From NCBI GenBank assembly GCA_910585295.1, contig CAJUDE010000050.1, positions 5,512 to 69,511 of the forward strand: 64,000 bases of DNA, in the 5' to 3' direction. The stretch is from an uncultured Lachnospiraceae bacterium. Its GTDB lineage: Bacteria; Bacillota; Clostridia; Lachnospirales; Lachnospiraceae. How positions within the stretch are numbered: the stretch's first letter is position 1; every line of letters starts with the position of its first letter. The position numbers and the translations under genes were made by a program. Below the pieces are notes generated by a model that saw only the letters and a list, made by a program, of their open reading frames with translations, did not search any database and had not been told where the DNA came from. Below are positions 17,814-25,538 of this stretch, one piece after another.

Positions 17814-18395
17814 TTATAGTAAGTCAATCCCCATAAAAATGGAGTCCCTTTCATCCTGTGCAATCCCCAAATATTTCTTTGTCACAGCATAGGAAGAATG
17901 GTTAAAAATTTCCATCAAAAGGGCAGGCGGGACCCCCTGCTTCCAGGCATGGTAGCCAAAAGTCTTGCGCAGGGAGTGGCAGCTTACATGGGAGGTGTGC
18001 AATGTCTCCTCAGCAGCCTTTTTCATAATGCGGAACGCCTGGGACCGGCTTAGGGGCTTGGTATAATTCGTCGCCTTTGTAAAGATATAGTCGGACGCCT
18101 TGGGGTTGCGGCTTTTGCGGTAACGATCCAGCGTTTTTTGTAACTGGCAGTTTAATGCCACAATATTCTCTTTTCCCGTCTTGCCTTCTTTTAGGGATAC
18201 ATGCCCATGGAAGCATTTCCTCTCAAAGTCATACACATCCCCCCAGTTTAGGTTCAATATATCGCTAATGCGAAGCGCGGTATGCAGCCCAAATGTGACC
18301 AATGCATAATTCCGTAAGTTAGGGTGGAGATTCTGATAGTAATCTAAAAACTTCCTTAGTTCCTCTTTTTCTCGGATCGGTTGTGTTGTTCCCAT
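17814..18395 (-). CDS. Small tyrosine recombinase (DNA invertase of the flagellin switch)
   Basis: 193 residues, only the catalytic half of a XerC/D-type integrase. All catalytic residues are visible: Arg in TALRISDIL, Lys in KEGKTGKENI, His/Arg in CHSLRKTF, His in FNHSSYA and Tyr in KKYLGI. Size and domain content match FimB/FimE-like and clostridial phase-variation recombinases, which invert short segments between inverted repeats. GGAGG lies 9 nt before the ATG, and the start codon is only 18 bp from the right repeat, so its own promoter must lie in or beyond that repeat. Which promoter drives it could thus change when the cassette flips. Confidence 0.92.
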   Translation of the reverse strand: MGTTQPIREKEELRKFLDYYQNLHPNLRNYALVTFGLHTALRISDILNLNWGDVYDFERKCFHGHVSLKEGKTGKENIVALNCQLQKTLDRYRKSRNPKASDYIFTKATNYTKPLSRSQAFRIMKKAAEETLHTSHVSCHSLRKTFGYHAWKQGVPPALLMEIFNHSSYAVTKKYLGIAQDERDSIFMGIDLL

Positions 18396-18413
18396 AATTC
18401 AATTCCTCCATTC

Positions 18414-18440
18414 TGCAACATTATTGCTAGAACTGTTGTA
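18414..18440 (-). repeat. Right inverted repeat of the flagellin switch
   Basis: 27 bp, inverted relative to 17702-17728 with two mismatches, both in the outer arm. The same 9-bp spacer (ATTGCTAGA on the + strand) is present. It lies 87 bp before the csrA start codon, so it would be in the 5' leader after inversion and could fold as a hairpin. Confidence 0.9.
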
Positions 18441-18527
18441 AAAGTTTCCTAAGCCAGCCGTTGGTTCTGAATGTGCTTAACAAATTTTACCATGGGGGAA
18501 CCCATAAAGAGGAACAGGAGGTCCATT

Positions 18528-18824
18528 ATGTTGAAATTATCAGTAAAGCCGGGGGAGTATGTCCTGATTGGGGACGACATTAAGCTGGTGTTCACCGGGG
18601 GCAGCTCCAACAACCTGAGGGTCTTGATTGACGCCCCAAGGGCATACAACATTGTCCGCAGCGGGGCGCTGGACCGCTATGGGATGGCTGCAGGGCCGGG
18701 GAACCAGGTGGAGCATTACCGGGACAGGGAGCTTTCCCCAGAGGCAAAAGCAAAAATCAAGGCGATCCTCATGGCGGAGCGCAAGAAGGCGCGCCGGGAA
18801 GGGCGGCAAATGGCGGCAAGGTAA
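18528..18824 (+). CDS. csrA: CsrA-like RNA-binding translational regulator
   Basis: 98 residues from the ATG at 18528 (CAGGAGG 6 nt upstream; longer in-frame starts lack a binding site). The CsrA core is clear: MLKLSVKPGEYVLIGDDIKL at the start and LRVLIDAPRAYNIVR for the RNA-binding strand and loop. It is longer than the usual 60-75 residues and has an extra basic tail (KARREGRQMAAR). CsrA dimers bind GGA motifs and block translation; in Bacillus the main target is flagellin mRNA and FliW is the antagonist. Here csrA lies directly upstream of flagellin. No fliW is in the window. It is in the region controlled by the invertible promoter. Confidence 0.85.
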   Translation: MLKLSVKPGEYVLIGDDIKLVFTGGSSNNLRVLIDAPRAYNIVRSGALDRYGMAAGPGNQVEHYRDRELSPEAKAKIKAILMAERKKARREGRQMAAR

Positions 18825-18864
18825 TAATGCAGCAAAACCCAAAATGGCTGCTTTATTATAAACA

Positions 18865-18930
18865 GAACCCAAAGGAAGGGTTCGGCGCGCGCAAACGGAC
18901 TTGCGGCGCAAGCCATAAATGACAAGGAGG
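18865..18930 (+). promoter_or_regulatory. CsrA-binding leader of flagellin mRNA (candidate)
   Basis: A hairpin GAACCC/GGGTTC (18865-18883) presents AAAGGAA in its loop, the classic GGA-in-loop CsrA site. A second GGA (ACGGAC, about 18895-18900) lies beside the small stem CTTGC/GCAAG. The flagellin ribosome binding site itself reads ACAAGGAGG (18922-18930), close to the CsrA consensus ACANGGANG. Two or more sites with one over the ribosome binding site is how CsrA represses flagellin in Bacillus. Confidence 0.6.
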
Positions 18931-18938
18931 AAAATATT

Positions 18939-20894
18939 ATGGTAGTACAACACAACATGCAGGCAATGAACGCAAACAGGATGCTTGGGGTAACCACAAG
19001 CGCGCAGGCAAAGTCAACGGAGAAGCTGTCATCTGGGTATAAGATCAACAGGGCAGCGGACGATGCGGCAGGATTGACCATATCCGAGAAGATGAGGAAG
19101 CAGATACGCGGGCTTGACCGTGCCTCCACCAACGCGCAGGACGGCGTGTCGGCAGTGCAGACCGCGGAGGGGGCGCTGACAGAGGTGCATTCCATGCTGC
19201 AGCGCATGAACGAGCTTGCAACCCAGGCTTCCAATGGGACCAACGCTGAGTCTGACCGGGACGCCATCCAGGCAGAGATTGAGCAGCTTACCACAGAGAT
19301 TGACCGTGTGGCTGAGACAACCAAGTTCAACGAGATTTACCTGCTGAAAGGGGATAAGGGAGGGGCTACCAAGACGCAGACCGTTGCAGCCCATGATGCA
19401 GGCCTGAAAGGCAAGTTGACAGATATGGGCGGCGGCTCGACGACCTTTGAATTAGAAAAAGCTCTGGAGAATGGCGATAAGGTTACGATTGGTGGAAAAG
19501 AATACACCATTGGCACATCCGAAAACCATAAGGAAGCTGGCGAGCTGAACACTTCCGTCGATGGGTATGAAATATCTACAAATACGCTCTTTACAACACA
19601 GGCATTAACTGCAGGCGACAGTGTGTCATATGCTGGAAATACTTATACCTTGACAGATAAAATTGCAGCCAGCGACATTAACTGGGCGGCAAACGATACG
19701 GTAACAATTGGGGAAACTACTTACACCATTGCTGCCGGGAATGGGGCGCCTACAATTACCAATCCTACAACCGGTACGGTTGGGCTGGATAATGTAGAAA
19801 AATTGGTTGCAGACGCTCTGGCAGAAGGAAAGCAGGTTACAAGCACTAAATTCCATACTGATGTTACAGACAAAACCTCTGCCACAACTACGGACACAGC
19901 TATAACAAATAAGACTACAATTGTCGCTTCTTTGGAAAAAGGTGAGGTAAGTTCTGCCCAGCTTAAAAATGTGGATGTAGAAACCCTTGCCAAAGCTGGC
20001 GCAGGGACAGGCGGCACAACAGGGGCAGTTTTGAGCGCAGGTGACAGCGTAACAATAGGCGGCGTTACTACAATAGCTACTGAAGCAGCTCCAGCATCTG
20101 CAAAAGATACCTATGATGCAGTGAATGCTTTGGCAGTTGGAGGCACTGTAACCGTTGGAAGCGGCACAGAACAGGTTACTTATACGATTGTAGATGAAGC
20201 AGATGTAGATGAAGAAGCTTTTAAGCTTACAAAGGATGCGATCTTAGCTAAAATCCATGATGGGGACAAAATTAGCACAGATGGCGGAACGAATTTTACT
20301 ACGGTAATCGGCGACATTGCCCTGCCAGAAAATAATGATAAGGTAATCAGCGCCAAGGAAGCTTATGCCATGATGGAAGAAGAATTACAGAAAGCTTCCA
20401 GCATCGGCACAGATGTGGCGGCTACAGTAACGAACAATGGCGATGGCAAATTCACTATCACACAAGGAAGCGTGGAAGTGAAAGAGTCCCTGTCCTTCAA
20501 CCTCCATGTAGGTTCAGATGCCGATATGACCAATAAAATCACCGTTGACATTGATGCCATGGATGCAGCAGGACTTGGCGTAAAAGGGTTAAATGTGTCT
20601 GACGACAGCGGGAATTCTGCAACTTATGCAATTGACGCCATTGCAGACGCGATCTCTAAGGTATCCGCACAGCGTTCCGCCCTTGGCGCGGTACAAAATA
20701 GGTTAGAGCATACAATTGCCAACCTGGATAATATTGTAGAGAATACCACGGCCGCAGAGTCCCGTATCCGTGACACTGACATGGCAGAAGAGATGGTGGA
20801 ATACAGCAAGAACAATATCCTTGCGCAGGCAGGGCAGTCCATGCTTGCACAGGCGAACCAGTCAACCCAGGGCGTATTGTCATTGCTTCAGTAA
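18939..20894 (+). CDS. fliC: Flagellin
   Basis: 651 residues, much longer than minimal Gram-positive flagellins. Conserved D0/D1 ends are present: residues 1-140 (MVVQHNMQAMNANRMLG..., KLSSGYKINRAADDAAGL) and about 560-651 (SALGAVQNRLEHTI, DTDMAEEMVEYSKNNIL, ending TQGVLSLLQ). The D1 patch LQRMNELATQASNGT keeps the Arg and Leu that TLR5 contacts in Salmonella flagellin. The central 420 residues are Thr/Gly/Ala-rich, variable and surface-exposed; they look like repeated beta modules (several DSVTIGG/NDTVTIGETTYTI-like units). It is co-directional with csrA, with a 114-bp gap holding leader structures. No SigD promoter was found directly upstream, so it should depend on the switch. Confidence 0.97.
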   Translation: MVVQHNMQAMNANRMLGVTTSAQAKSTEKLSSGYKINRAADDAAGLTISEKMRKQIRGLDRASTNAQDGVSAVQTAEGALTEVHSMLQRMNELATQASNGTNAESDRDAIQAEIEQLTTEIDRVAETTKFNEIYLLKGDKGGATKTQTVAAHDAGLKGKLTDMGGGSTTFELEKALENGDKVTIGGKEYTIGTSENHKEAGELNTSVDGYEISTNTLFTTQALTAGDSVSYAGNTYTLTDKIAASDINWAANDTVTIGETTYTIAAGNGAPTITNPTTGTVGLDNVEKLVADALAEGKQVTSTKFHTDVTDKTSATTTDTAITNKTTIVASLEKGEVSSAQLKNVDVETLAKAGAGTGGTTGAVLSAGDSVTIGGVTTIATEAAPASAKDTYDAVNALAVGGTVTVGSGTEQVTYTIVDEADVDEEAFKLTKDAILAKIHDGDKISTDGGTNFTTVIGDIALPENNDKVISAKEAYAMMEEELQKASSIGTDVAATVTNNGDGKFTITQGSVEVKESLSFNLHVGSDADMTNKITVDIDAMDAAGLGVKGLNVSDDSGNSATYAIDAIADAISKVSAQRSALGAVQNRLEHTIANLDNIVENTTAAESRIRDTDMAEEMVEYSKNNILAQAGQSMLAQANQSTQGVLSLLQ

Positions 20895-20918
20895 TTGCAT
20901 AGTAAAAAGAAAGCTTTT

Positions 20919-20967
20919 CAGGGGCTGCACGCAAACCATAGTGCAGCCCCTGCGAAAACTGTTTTTT
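20919..20967 (+). terminator. Flagellin terminator
   Basis: CAGGGGCTGCAC (20919-20930) pairs perfectly with GTGCAGCCCCTG (20941-20952), followed after 9 nt by TTTTTT (20962-20967). Confidence 0.85.
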
Positions 20968-20976
20968 ATCCAATAT

Positions 20977-21011
20977 AAAAAGAAACTGGGGAATCCCCAG
21001 CTTCTTTTTAT
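20977..21011. terminator. Bidirectional terminator
   Basis: CTGGGG (20986-20991) pairs with CCCCAG (20995-21000) inside AAAAAGAA and TTCTTTTT flanks. It serves the convergent gene that ends at 21028 and backs up the flagellin terminator. Confidence 0.8.
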
Positions 21012-21027
21012 ATGTTTCGTAGAATTA

Positions 21028-21666
21028 TTATTTGGTGCCGTCGTCCTCTGTCTTTGTTTCGGTATCAACCTTGGCGCTTTCCCCAGCCCAATCGTCAAAT
21101 TTCTTCATAACTGCATCGTATGTCCTCTGGGAAATGCTGGGTAATTTGGAACCCCATGCCCCTGTAGCAGCCTGGAAGCCCTTTTCAAAAGCTTTGCGCA
21201 TCTCTTCGATCTTAGAAGAGTCGCCGCCAGTTAAAGCCTTTGCAAATTCAACGATACGGTCGGAGGTCTGTTCTACGCCCCAATACCCATCCTCTGCAAT
21301 GTCAGCCTTTGCCTGTGCCTTTACGTCAGCGCTTACGGTAAATTTGCCGCTTGCAAGGAATTTCCACATGTCGTCAGCCTGGCCAATTTTTGTCCCCTGG
21401 CTGGTCATCATCTTTTCTACCAGGCTCCTAAGCTGTGCAGTCCTGGCCTCAGCGTCTTTCTTTAAACGTGAAACAATTTCATCTTTGGAATAAATGCCGT
21501 TGTTTGATGGCTTGGTGGTGTCGCCCTTTTCATACACAACGCCTTTGTCAGCAGTAGCTGTGTTGGAAGTGTTTGTCTTGTCAGCAGCTTGAGTGTTCTG
21601 CTGAGCTGCTGTGGTTTGATAAGCCGCGGTACTGTTATTTACGTTATTTACACTATTTACGCTCAT
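21028..21666 (-). CDS. Unknown SigD-controlled protein next to flagellin
   Basis: 212 residues from the ATG at 21666 (MSVNSVNNVNNSTAAYQ), chosen because AAGGAGGGG lies 7 nt upstream; 22 more codons are open above it without a binding site. The first 60 residues are Asn/Thr/Ala/Gln-rich and probably disordered. Residues about 80-190 form a helical domain (KDEIVSRLKKDAEARTAQLRS, GYWGVEQTSDRIVEFAKALTGG). There is no signal peptide, as expected for an intracellular protein or a substrate of the flagellar export apparatus. A SigD promoter lies 69 bp upstream and flagellin is convergent. I know no function for it. Confidence 0.8.
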   Translation of the reverse strand: MSVNSVNNVNNSTAAYQTTAAQQNTQAADKTNTSNTATADKGVVYEKGDTTKPSNNGIYSKDEIVSRLKKDAEARTAQLRSLVEKMMTSQGTKIGQADDMWKFLASGKFTVSADVKAQAKADIAEDGYWGVEQTSDRIVEFAKALTGGDSSKIEEMRKAFEKGFQAATGAWGSKLPSISQRTYDAVMKKFDDWAGESAKVDTETKTEDDGTK

Positions 21667-21734
21667 AGTCTTGCCCCTCCTTGGCAGAAAAAATCTGGTT
21701 ATCCCTAACCTATTTATGGTTGCTCTTGTCATTT

Positions 21735-21760
21735 ATATCGGAAATAAGAGGAAAAAATTA
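21735..21760 (-). promoter_or_regulatory. SigD/FliA-type promoter
   Basis: On the - strand: TAAT (21760-21757), 15-nt spacer, CCGATAT (21741-21735), continuing AAAT. It lies correctly for the gene starting at 21666 and is independent of the invertible switch. Confidence 0.75.
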
Positions 21761-21773
21761 ACACATGTTTTCA

Positions 21774-23549
21774 TTATTTTGCATTTTGCACTTCCCGGAT
21801 AAAATCATAATTGCTGTCTTTTGCCTCCACAAACCCAGTGACCGGGGTCGTGATTCCAGAAAAATCTTGGAACCGGAGGAACGCTTCCTTGATCCGCTGA
21901 ATATTGCCAGGATCCATATTTTTGCTGAAGGCAATGGCGTCTTTTTGGATATTCCCCGTAGTGGAAATAATGTTTATGTTGGACATGTCTGCCCCGGAAT
22001 GCTGCATTTTCTCAAACGCTTCATTGTAAGTTGCGCCCGCGTCAAATTCACCGTTGATAACGCCTAAGATTACCTGGTCGTGGCTGCCTGCAAAGGAAAC
22101 GCTGGAAAAAATAGATTCTGGGTCGTAGCCGGCTTCTTTGATGCTGTGCCGTGCGTATAGATAGCCGGAAGCGCTGTTTTTGTCCACATAGGCGAAAGTC
22201 CTGCCCGGCAGGCTGTCCAAAGAGCTAATGCCGGAATCGTTTCTGGCAATGATGTACCCATTGTAATAGTCTTTGCCGTTAATTAACGGGGTTGCGACTG
22301 GGACGAGCGGCGTAAGCTCTGCCGCAGTAATATAGGCGAACGGGGAGAACCAGCCGCCGTCGATTATGCCTTTTTTTATCTGTTCCCCAAGGGAATGGTA
22401 ATCTTTTACGATAATAATCTTAATCTTTAAGCCCAGGCTGTCAAAGATGCGCGCCAGTACGGGCTGGTACATATTCTTAATGTCGTTGGGGGAAGTAAAA
22501 GGATTGATGCCGATTACAATTTCATCTTCCCCTTTGATGGAACACATGCTGTATTGCAGGTTTTCACACATAGAGCTTATATTGTCACAGCAAGAGAGCA
22601 AGGTGTCTGTTTTTTTCTGGTGCTGGGCAATCAGTTCAAGGGAACCATGGGACTGGTTGGCAGAAGTGGAGATTGTGTCTGCCAGCTTGTCTAGGGCGTC
22701 CTTCACATCCGCTGAGACTTCCACGTTTGTCTGGGAAACAGCAGTCAGGTCCTCCATATTCTTTTTGATATCTGTCAGGGAACCATGGGTCCCTTTAAGG
22801 ATATTTACAGTGCTTTCCACAAACCCGTTGAGCTTCTGGATTGTGTCCTCAGAGTGCTTGGCGGAGTCATGGCTGTTTTGGATATTCTCTTCTAGTTCTT
22901 TTACAATCTCTTCGATCTCATTGATAAAAGAATCCGTCTCATCCGAAAGCTTCCCCACTTCCCCTGCGACTATGGCGAAAGCTTTGCCAGCTTCCCCTGC
23001 ATGCGCGGCAGTGATGGAGGCGTTTAACGACAGTAAGGTGGTTTCTTCTGAAATATTTTTAATGTATTCCACAATCTTATGGATATTTTGGGAAGACTCC
23101 AGGAGCTTTAGGTTTGTTTCCTGGGTAATCCGCAAAGTTTCATTCAAATCACGGAGCATGCGGTAGGTGTCTTTGATGGTTTCGTTTTTTTCCGTAATAT
23201 GGTGAAGCACAGTGTCCGCCTGTTCTTCCACTAACTGGATATGGGCGTTCATTGTCTCGCTGTTTTGGTTCACCTGCTGGATCTTTTCTTCTACAAAAGT
23301 TGCCTGTTCCAGGTTCTCAGCAGAAGAGTCCACAATTTTCTGGTTGTGGCTGACTAAAGTGGAGAAAGCTTCTTTGTTTTGTTTGGCAATCCAAAGAAGG
23401 TGTTCGGTGTCAAACCCAAGGGTTTCCAGCATATTGCTGATTTCTGCAATTGTCTTCTGCTGTTCCTCCATGGAAAGAACATGTTTTTGGGGTTTTGCCG
23501 CGGTATCCTGCTGCGGCTGGCTCTGTTTCGTTAAAAAATTTTTAAACAA
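21774..23549 (-). CDS. Soluble chemoreceptor-type signalling domain fused to PhnD-like binding domain
   Basis: 591 residues from a TTG start (AAGGGAAC upstream). Residues about 30-320 are a long helical methyl-accepting chemotaxis signalling region. Its hairpin tip is ISEETTLLSLNASITAAHAGEAGKAFAIVAGEVGKLS, split here only for naming; the key residues are the E-A-G-E-AGKAF run near 181-191. Residues about 342-591 match phosphate/phosphonate ABC-transporter binding proteins (PhnD type: VIGINPFTSPNDIKNMYQPV, GWFSPFAYI, SASGYLYARHSIKEAG, GEFDAGATYNEAFE). No signal peptide, HAMP domain or membrane helix is present, so both halves should be cytoplasmic. It is transcribed alone from a SigA promoter. 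The ligand is unknown. Confidence 0.88.
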   Translation of the reverse strand: MFKNFLTKQSQPQQDTAAKPQKHVLSMEEQQKTIAEISNMLETLGFDTEHLLWIAKQNKEAFSTLVSHNQKIVDSSAENLEQATFVEEKIQQVNQNSETMNAHIQLVEEQADTVLHHITEKNETIKDTYRMLRDLNETLRITQETNLKLLESSQNIHKIVEYIKNISEETTLLSLNASITAAHAGEAGKAFAIVAGEVGKLSDETDSFINEIEEIVKELEENIQNSHDSAKHSEDTIQKLNGFVESTVNILKGTHGSLTDIKKNMEDLTAVSQTNVEVSADVKDALDKLADTISTSANQSHGSLELIAQHQKKTDTLLSCCDNISSMCENLQYSMCSIKGEDEIVIGINPFTSPNDIKNMYQPVLARIFDSLGLKIKIIIVKDYHSLGEQIKKGIIDGGWFSPFAYITAAELTPLVPVATPLINGKDYYNGYIIARNDSGISSLDSLPGRTFAYVDKNSASGYLYARHSIKEAGYDPESIFSSVSFAGSHDQVILGVINGEFDAGATYNEAFEKMQHSGADMSNINIISTTGNIQKDAIAFSKNMDPGNIQRIKEAFLRFQDFSGITTPVTGFVEAKDSNYDFIREVQNAK

Positions 23550-23608
23550 ATCACTCGTTCCCTTCCATCAAAGTACGCCGCTATGCGCGGACAATATATT
23601 CCAGATCC

Positions 23609-23637
23609 AGTATAGCAGGAAGAGGTGAATTTCGCAA
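23609..23637 (-). promoter_or_regulatory. SigA promoter of the chemoreceptor-PhnD gene
   Basis: On the - strand: TTGCGA (23637-23632), 17-nt spacer, TATACT (23614-23609), about 60 bp before the TTG start. Confidence 0.7.
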
Positions 23638-23700
23638 GGCTTCATATTATGGGATATGTCAAAATGGCTCGAAAAAGTTCGTTTCCCAGGGCAGAAATGA

Positions 23701-23730
23701 TTGACTTTTCAACAAAAAAATGTTTAACTA
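23701..23730 (+). promoter_or_regulatory. Probable SigA promoter of ispE
   Basis: TTGACT (23701-23706), 18-nt A-rich spacer, TAACTA (23725-23730). The -35 is strong and the -10 weak. It lies 38 bp before the ispE start. Confidence 0.45.
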
Positions 23731-23767
23731 ATAAGAAAGAATGTATACAAAATACAGGGGAAGTACA

Positions 23768-24649
23768 ATGTTTGAATTGAGATTGAAAGCGCTTGCTAAA
23801 ATAAACCTTGGCCTGGATGTTATAAGGCGCAGGGAAGATGGGTACCACGAAGTGAAAATGGTGATGCAGACGATTGGCATTTATGACAAGATTATCTTGC
23901 GTAAGACGAAGAAGCCAGGGATTCGGGTAAAGACAAATTTGTATTATCTTCCAGAAAATGAAAATAATTTGGTTTGGCAGGCGGCAAAGCTTTTGATGGA
24001 TGAATTCCACATCCAGGAAGGGGTGTCCATAGACCTGCAGAAATTTATCCCGGTGGCGGCAGGGATGGCAGGGGGGAGTTCAGACGCGGCCGCAGTGCTG
24101 TTTGGGATGAACCGGATGTTCCATCTGAAATTATCGAAAGAAGGGCTGATGCGCAGGGGGGTGGCCATTGGGGCGGACGTGCCTTACTGTGTCATGCGGG
24201 GGACTGCCCTGGCAGAAGGGATAGGGGAACAACTCTCAGCGCTGCCCCCTATGCCCCAATGTAAAGTGCTGGTTGCAAAGCCCCCTATCAGCGTGTCCAC
24301 GAAATTTGTGTATGAGAACTTGAAACTGGATGGCGCAGCCGTGCATCCAGATATTGATGCCCTGGTGGATAGCCTTAACAGGGGGGACTTACCGGGGGTG
24401 GCTTCCCATATGGGGAATATGCTAGAGACTGTCACAATCCCCAATTATCCGGTGATTGCGCAAATAAAAGAAGAGATGGTCAAGGAAGGGGCGTTAAATG
24501 CCATGATGAGTGGGAGCGGCCCTACGGTATTCGGGCTGTTTGACCAGCCAAAGCTGGCGGAACAGGCATACCATAAATTCAGGAAGGGGGATATGGCCAG
24601 GCAGGTGTACCTGACGGATATTTACAATAATTTTGGAAAAGAGAGGTAG
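23768..24649 (+). CDS. ispE: 4-diphosphocytidyl-2-C-methyl-D-erythritol kinase
   Basis: 293 residues, GHMP kinase of the non-mevalonate isoprenoid pathway. The N-terminal motif KALAKINLGLDV, the ATP-binding loop PVAAGMAGGSSDAAA (about 97-111) and the C-terminal MMSGSGPTVFGLF are all typical. The ATG at 23768 follows AGGGGAAG; a start nine codons upstream lacks a binding site. A GntR regulator starts 3 bp after its stop, so the two are co-transcribed. Confidence 0.95.
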   Translation: MFELRLKALAKINLGLDVIRRREDGYHEVKMVMQTIGIYDKIILRKTKKPGIRVKTNLYYLPENENNLVWQAAKLLMDEFHIQEGVSIDLQKFIPVAAGMAGGSSDAAAVLFGMNRMFHLKLSKEGLMRRGVAIGADVPYCVMRGTALAEGIGEQLSALPPMPQCKVLVAKPPISVSTKFVYENLKLDGAAVHPDIDALVDSLNRGDLPGVASHMGNMLETVTIPNYPVIAQIKEEMVKEGALNAMMSGSGPTVFGLFDQPKLAEQAYHKFRKGDMARQVYLTDIYNNFGKER

Positions 24650-24652
24650 AGG

Positions 24653-25327
24653 ATGACGGACAAGCTGGAATTAAATACGAATGCATACCTTCCATTGCGG
24701 GACGTGGTATTCCATACCTTGCGGGAGGCAATTTTAAAGGGAGAGCTAAAGCCAGGGGAGCGGTTGATGGAGCTGCAGCTTGCGTCCAAACTGGGGGTGA
24801 GCCGTACCCCAATCCGGGAGGCAATCCGTATGCTGGAGTTAGAAGGGCTTGCGGTGACTATGCCCAGGAAAGGCGCAGAGGTTGCTAAGATGACGGAAAA
24901 GGATATGGAGGATGTCCTGCAAATCAGGAAAGCATTGGATGAGCTGGCGGTGGGGCTTGCTTGTGACAATATGGGCGAAGGGGAGCTAAAGGACCTTTTT
25001 GCAGCATTGAAGAATTTCGAGGAAAGCACCCGAAGCGGCGATGTGAAGCAAATCGCCCAGGCAGACGTGGAGTTCCATGACGCCATTTACCAGGCGGCGG
25101 ACAACCCTAAGCTGGTAAATATGTTAAACAACCTTCGGGAACAGATGTACCGTTACCGGGTAGAATATTTGAAAAATGAAAGCGTATACCCCAGGCTGGT
25201 CCAGGAGCATCAAGAGATTTATGAGGGGCTAAGGCGCAAAGACAAGGAGACGGTGGTGGAGATTGTAAGCCACCATGTGGAGAACCAGGAGATTGTGGTG
25301 AAAAATATTATCCTGGAACAGGAATAA
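24653..25327 (+). CDS. GntR-family (FCD) transcriptional regulator
   Basis: 224 residues. The winged-helix DNA-binding domain spans about residues 12-78, with a recognition helix in LASKLGVSRTPIREAIRML. The FCD ligand domain covers about 88-218; it has the metal-binding Asp/His pattern (DVEFHDAIYQAADN, VQEHQEIYEGL, VSHHVENQ). FCD regulators sense small organic acids and usually repress their own or nearby catabolic genes. Its effector and targets cannot be read here. It is translationally linked to ispE, a common clostridial arrangement, and is followed by a terminator. Confidence 0.92.
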   Translation: MTDKLELNTNAYLPLRDVVFHTLREAILKGELKPGERLMELQLASKLGVSRTPIREAIRMLELEGLAVTMPRKGAEVAKMTEKDMEDVLQIRKALDELAVGLACDNMGEGELKDLFAALKNFEESTRSGDVKQIAQADVEFHDAIYQAADNPKLVNMLNNLREQMYRYRVEYLKNESVYPRLVQEHQEIYEGLRRKDKETVVEIVSHHVENQEIVVKNIILEQE

Positions 25328-25365
25328 AAAGGAAAATACGGGAAAATATAATAGTAATACAAGAT

Positions 25366-25395
25366 AGGATAAGCGATGTGGGCTTATCCTTTTTT
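25366..25395 (+). terminator. Intrinsic terminator after ispE-gntR
   Basis: AGGATAAGC (25366-25374) pairs with GCTTATCCT (25382-25390), followed by a T run. Confidence 0.9.
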
Positions 25396-25520
25396 ATTCT
25401 ATAAGAAAGGCCTTGCCAAGCAAAAGCGTGAAAATGCCTTCCTAATAGAATAAAAATAATATGCGCGCTCGTGCGGGAGGAAGACGCCGCGAAAGCGACC
25501 GCACTCGGCGCAGCAAAGTT
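25391..25520. repeat. Intergenic repeat family A, copy 2
   Basis: An imperfect inverted repeat (TTATTCTATAAGAAAGGC at 25394-25411; GCCTTCCTAATAGAATAA at 25436-25453) is followed by AATAATATGCGCGCTCG and a GC-rich tail. Copy 1 at 14089 has the same order: hairpin, then AAAATTATGCGC, then a CTCG-rich block. An open frame crosses it but lacks a ribosome binding site. Confidence 0.6.
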
Positions 25521-25538
25521 AATGATAAGGAGGGTGGC

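Larger units (their letters stand above)
17702..18440. other. Invertible DNA cassette (recombinase plus SigD promoter)
   Basis: A 739-bp segment bounded by 27-bp inverted repeats. It holds a tyrosine recombinase gene and, between that gene's stop codon and the left repeat, a consensus SigD promoter that points left, out of the cassette. Inversion between the two repeats would put this promoter just upstream of csrA-fliC and pointing at them. The drawn orientation is therefore predicted to be flagellin OFF. The layout resembles other site-specific phase switches, with the recombinase inside the inverting DNA. Confidence 0.85.

Noticed and set aside
19626..20017. Antisense frames inside flagellin
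   Set aside because: Shadow frames of a real coding gene with no supporting signals.
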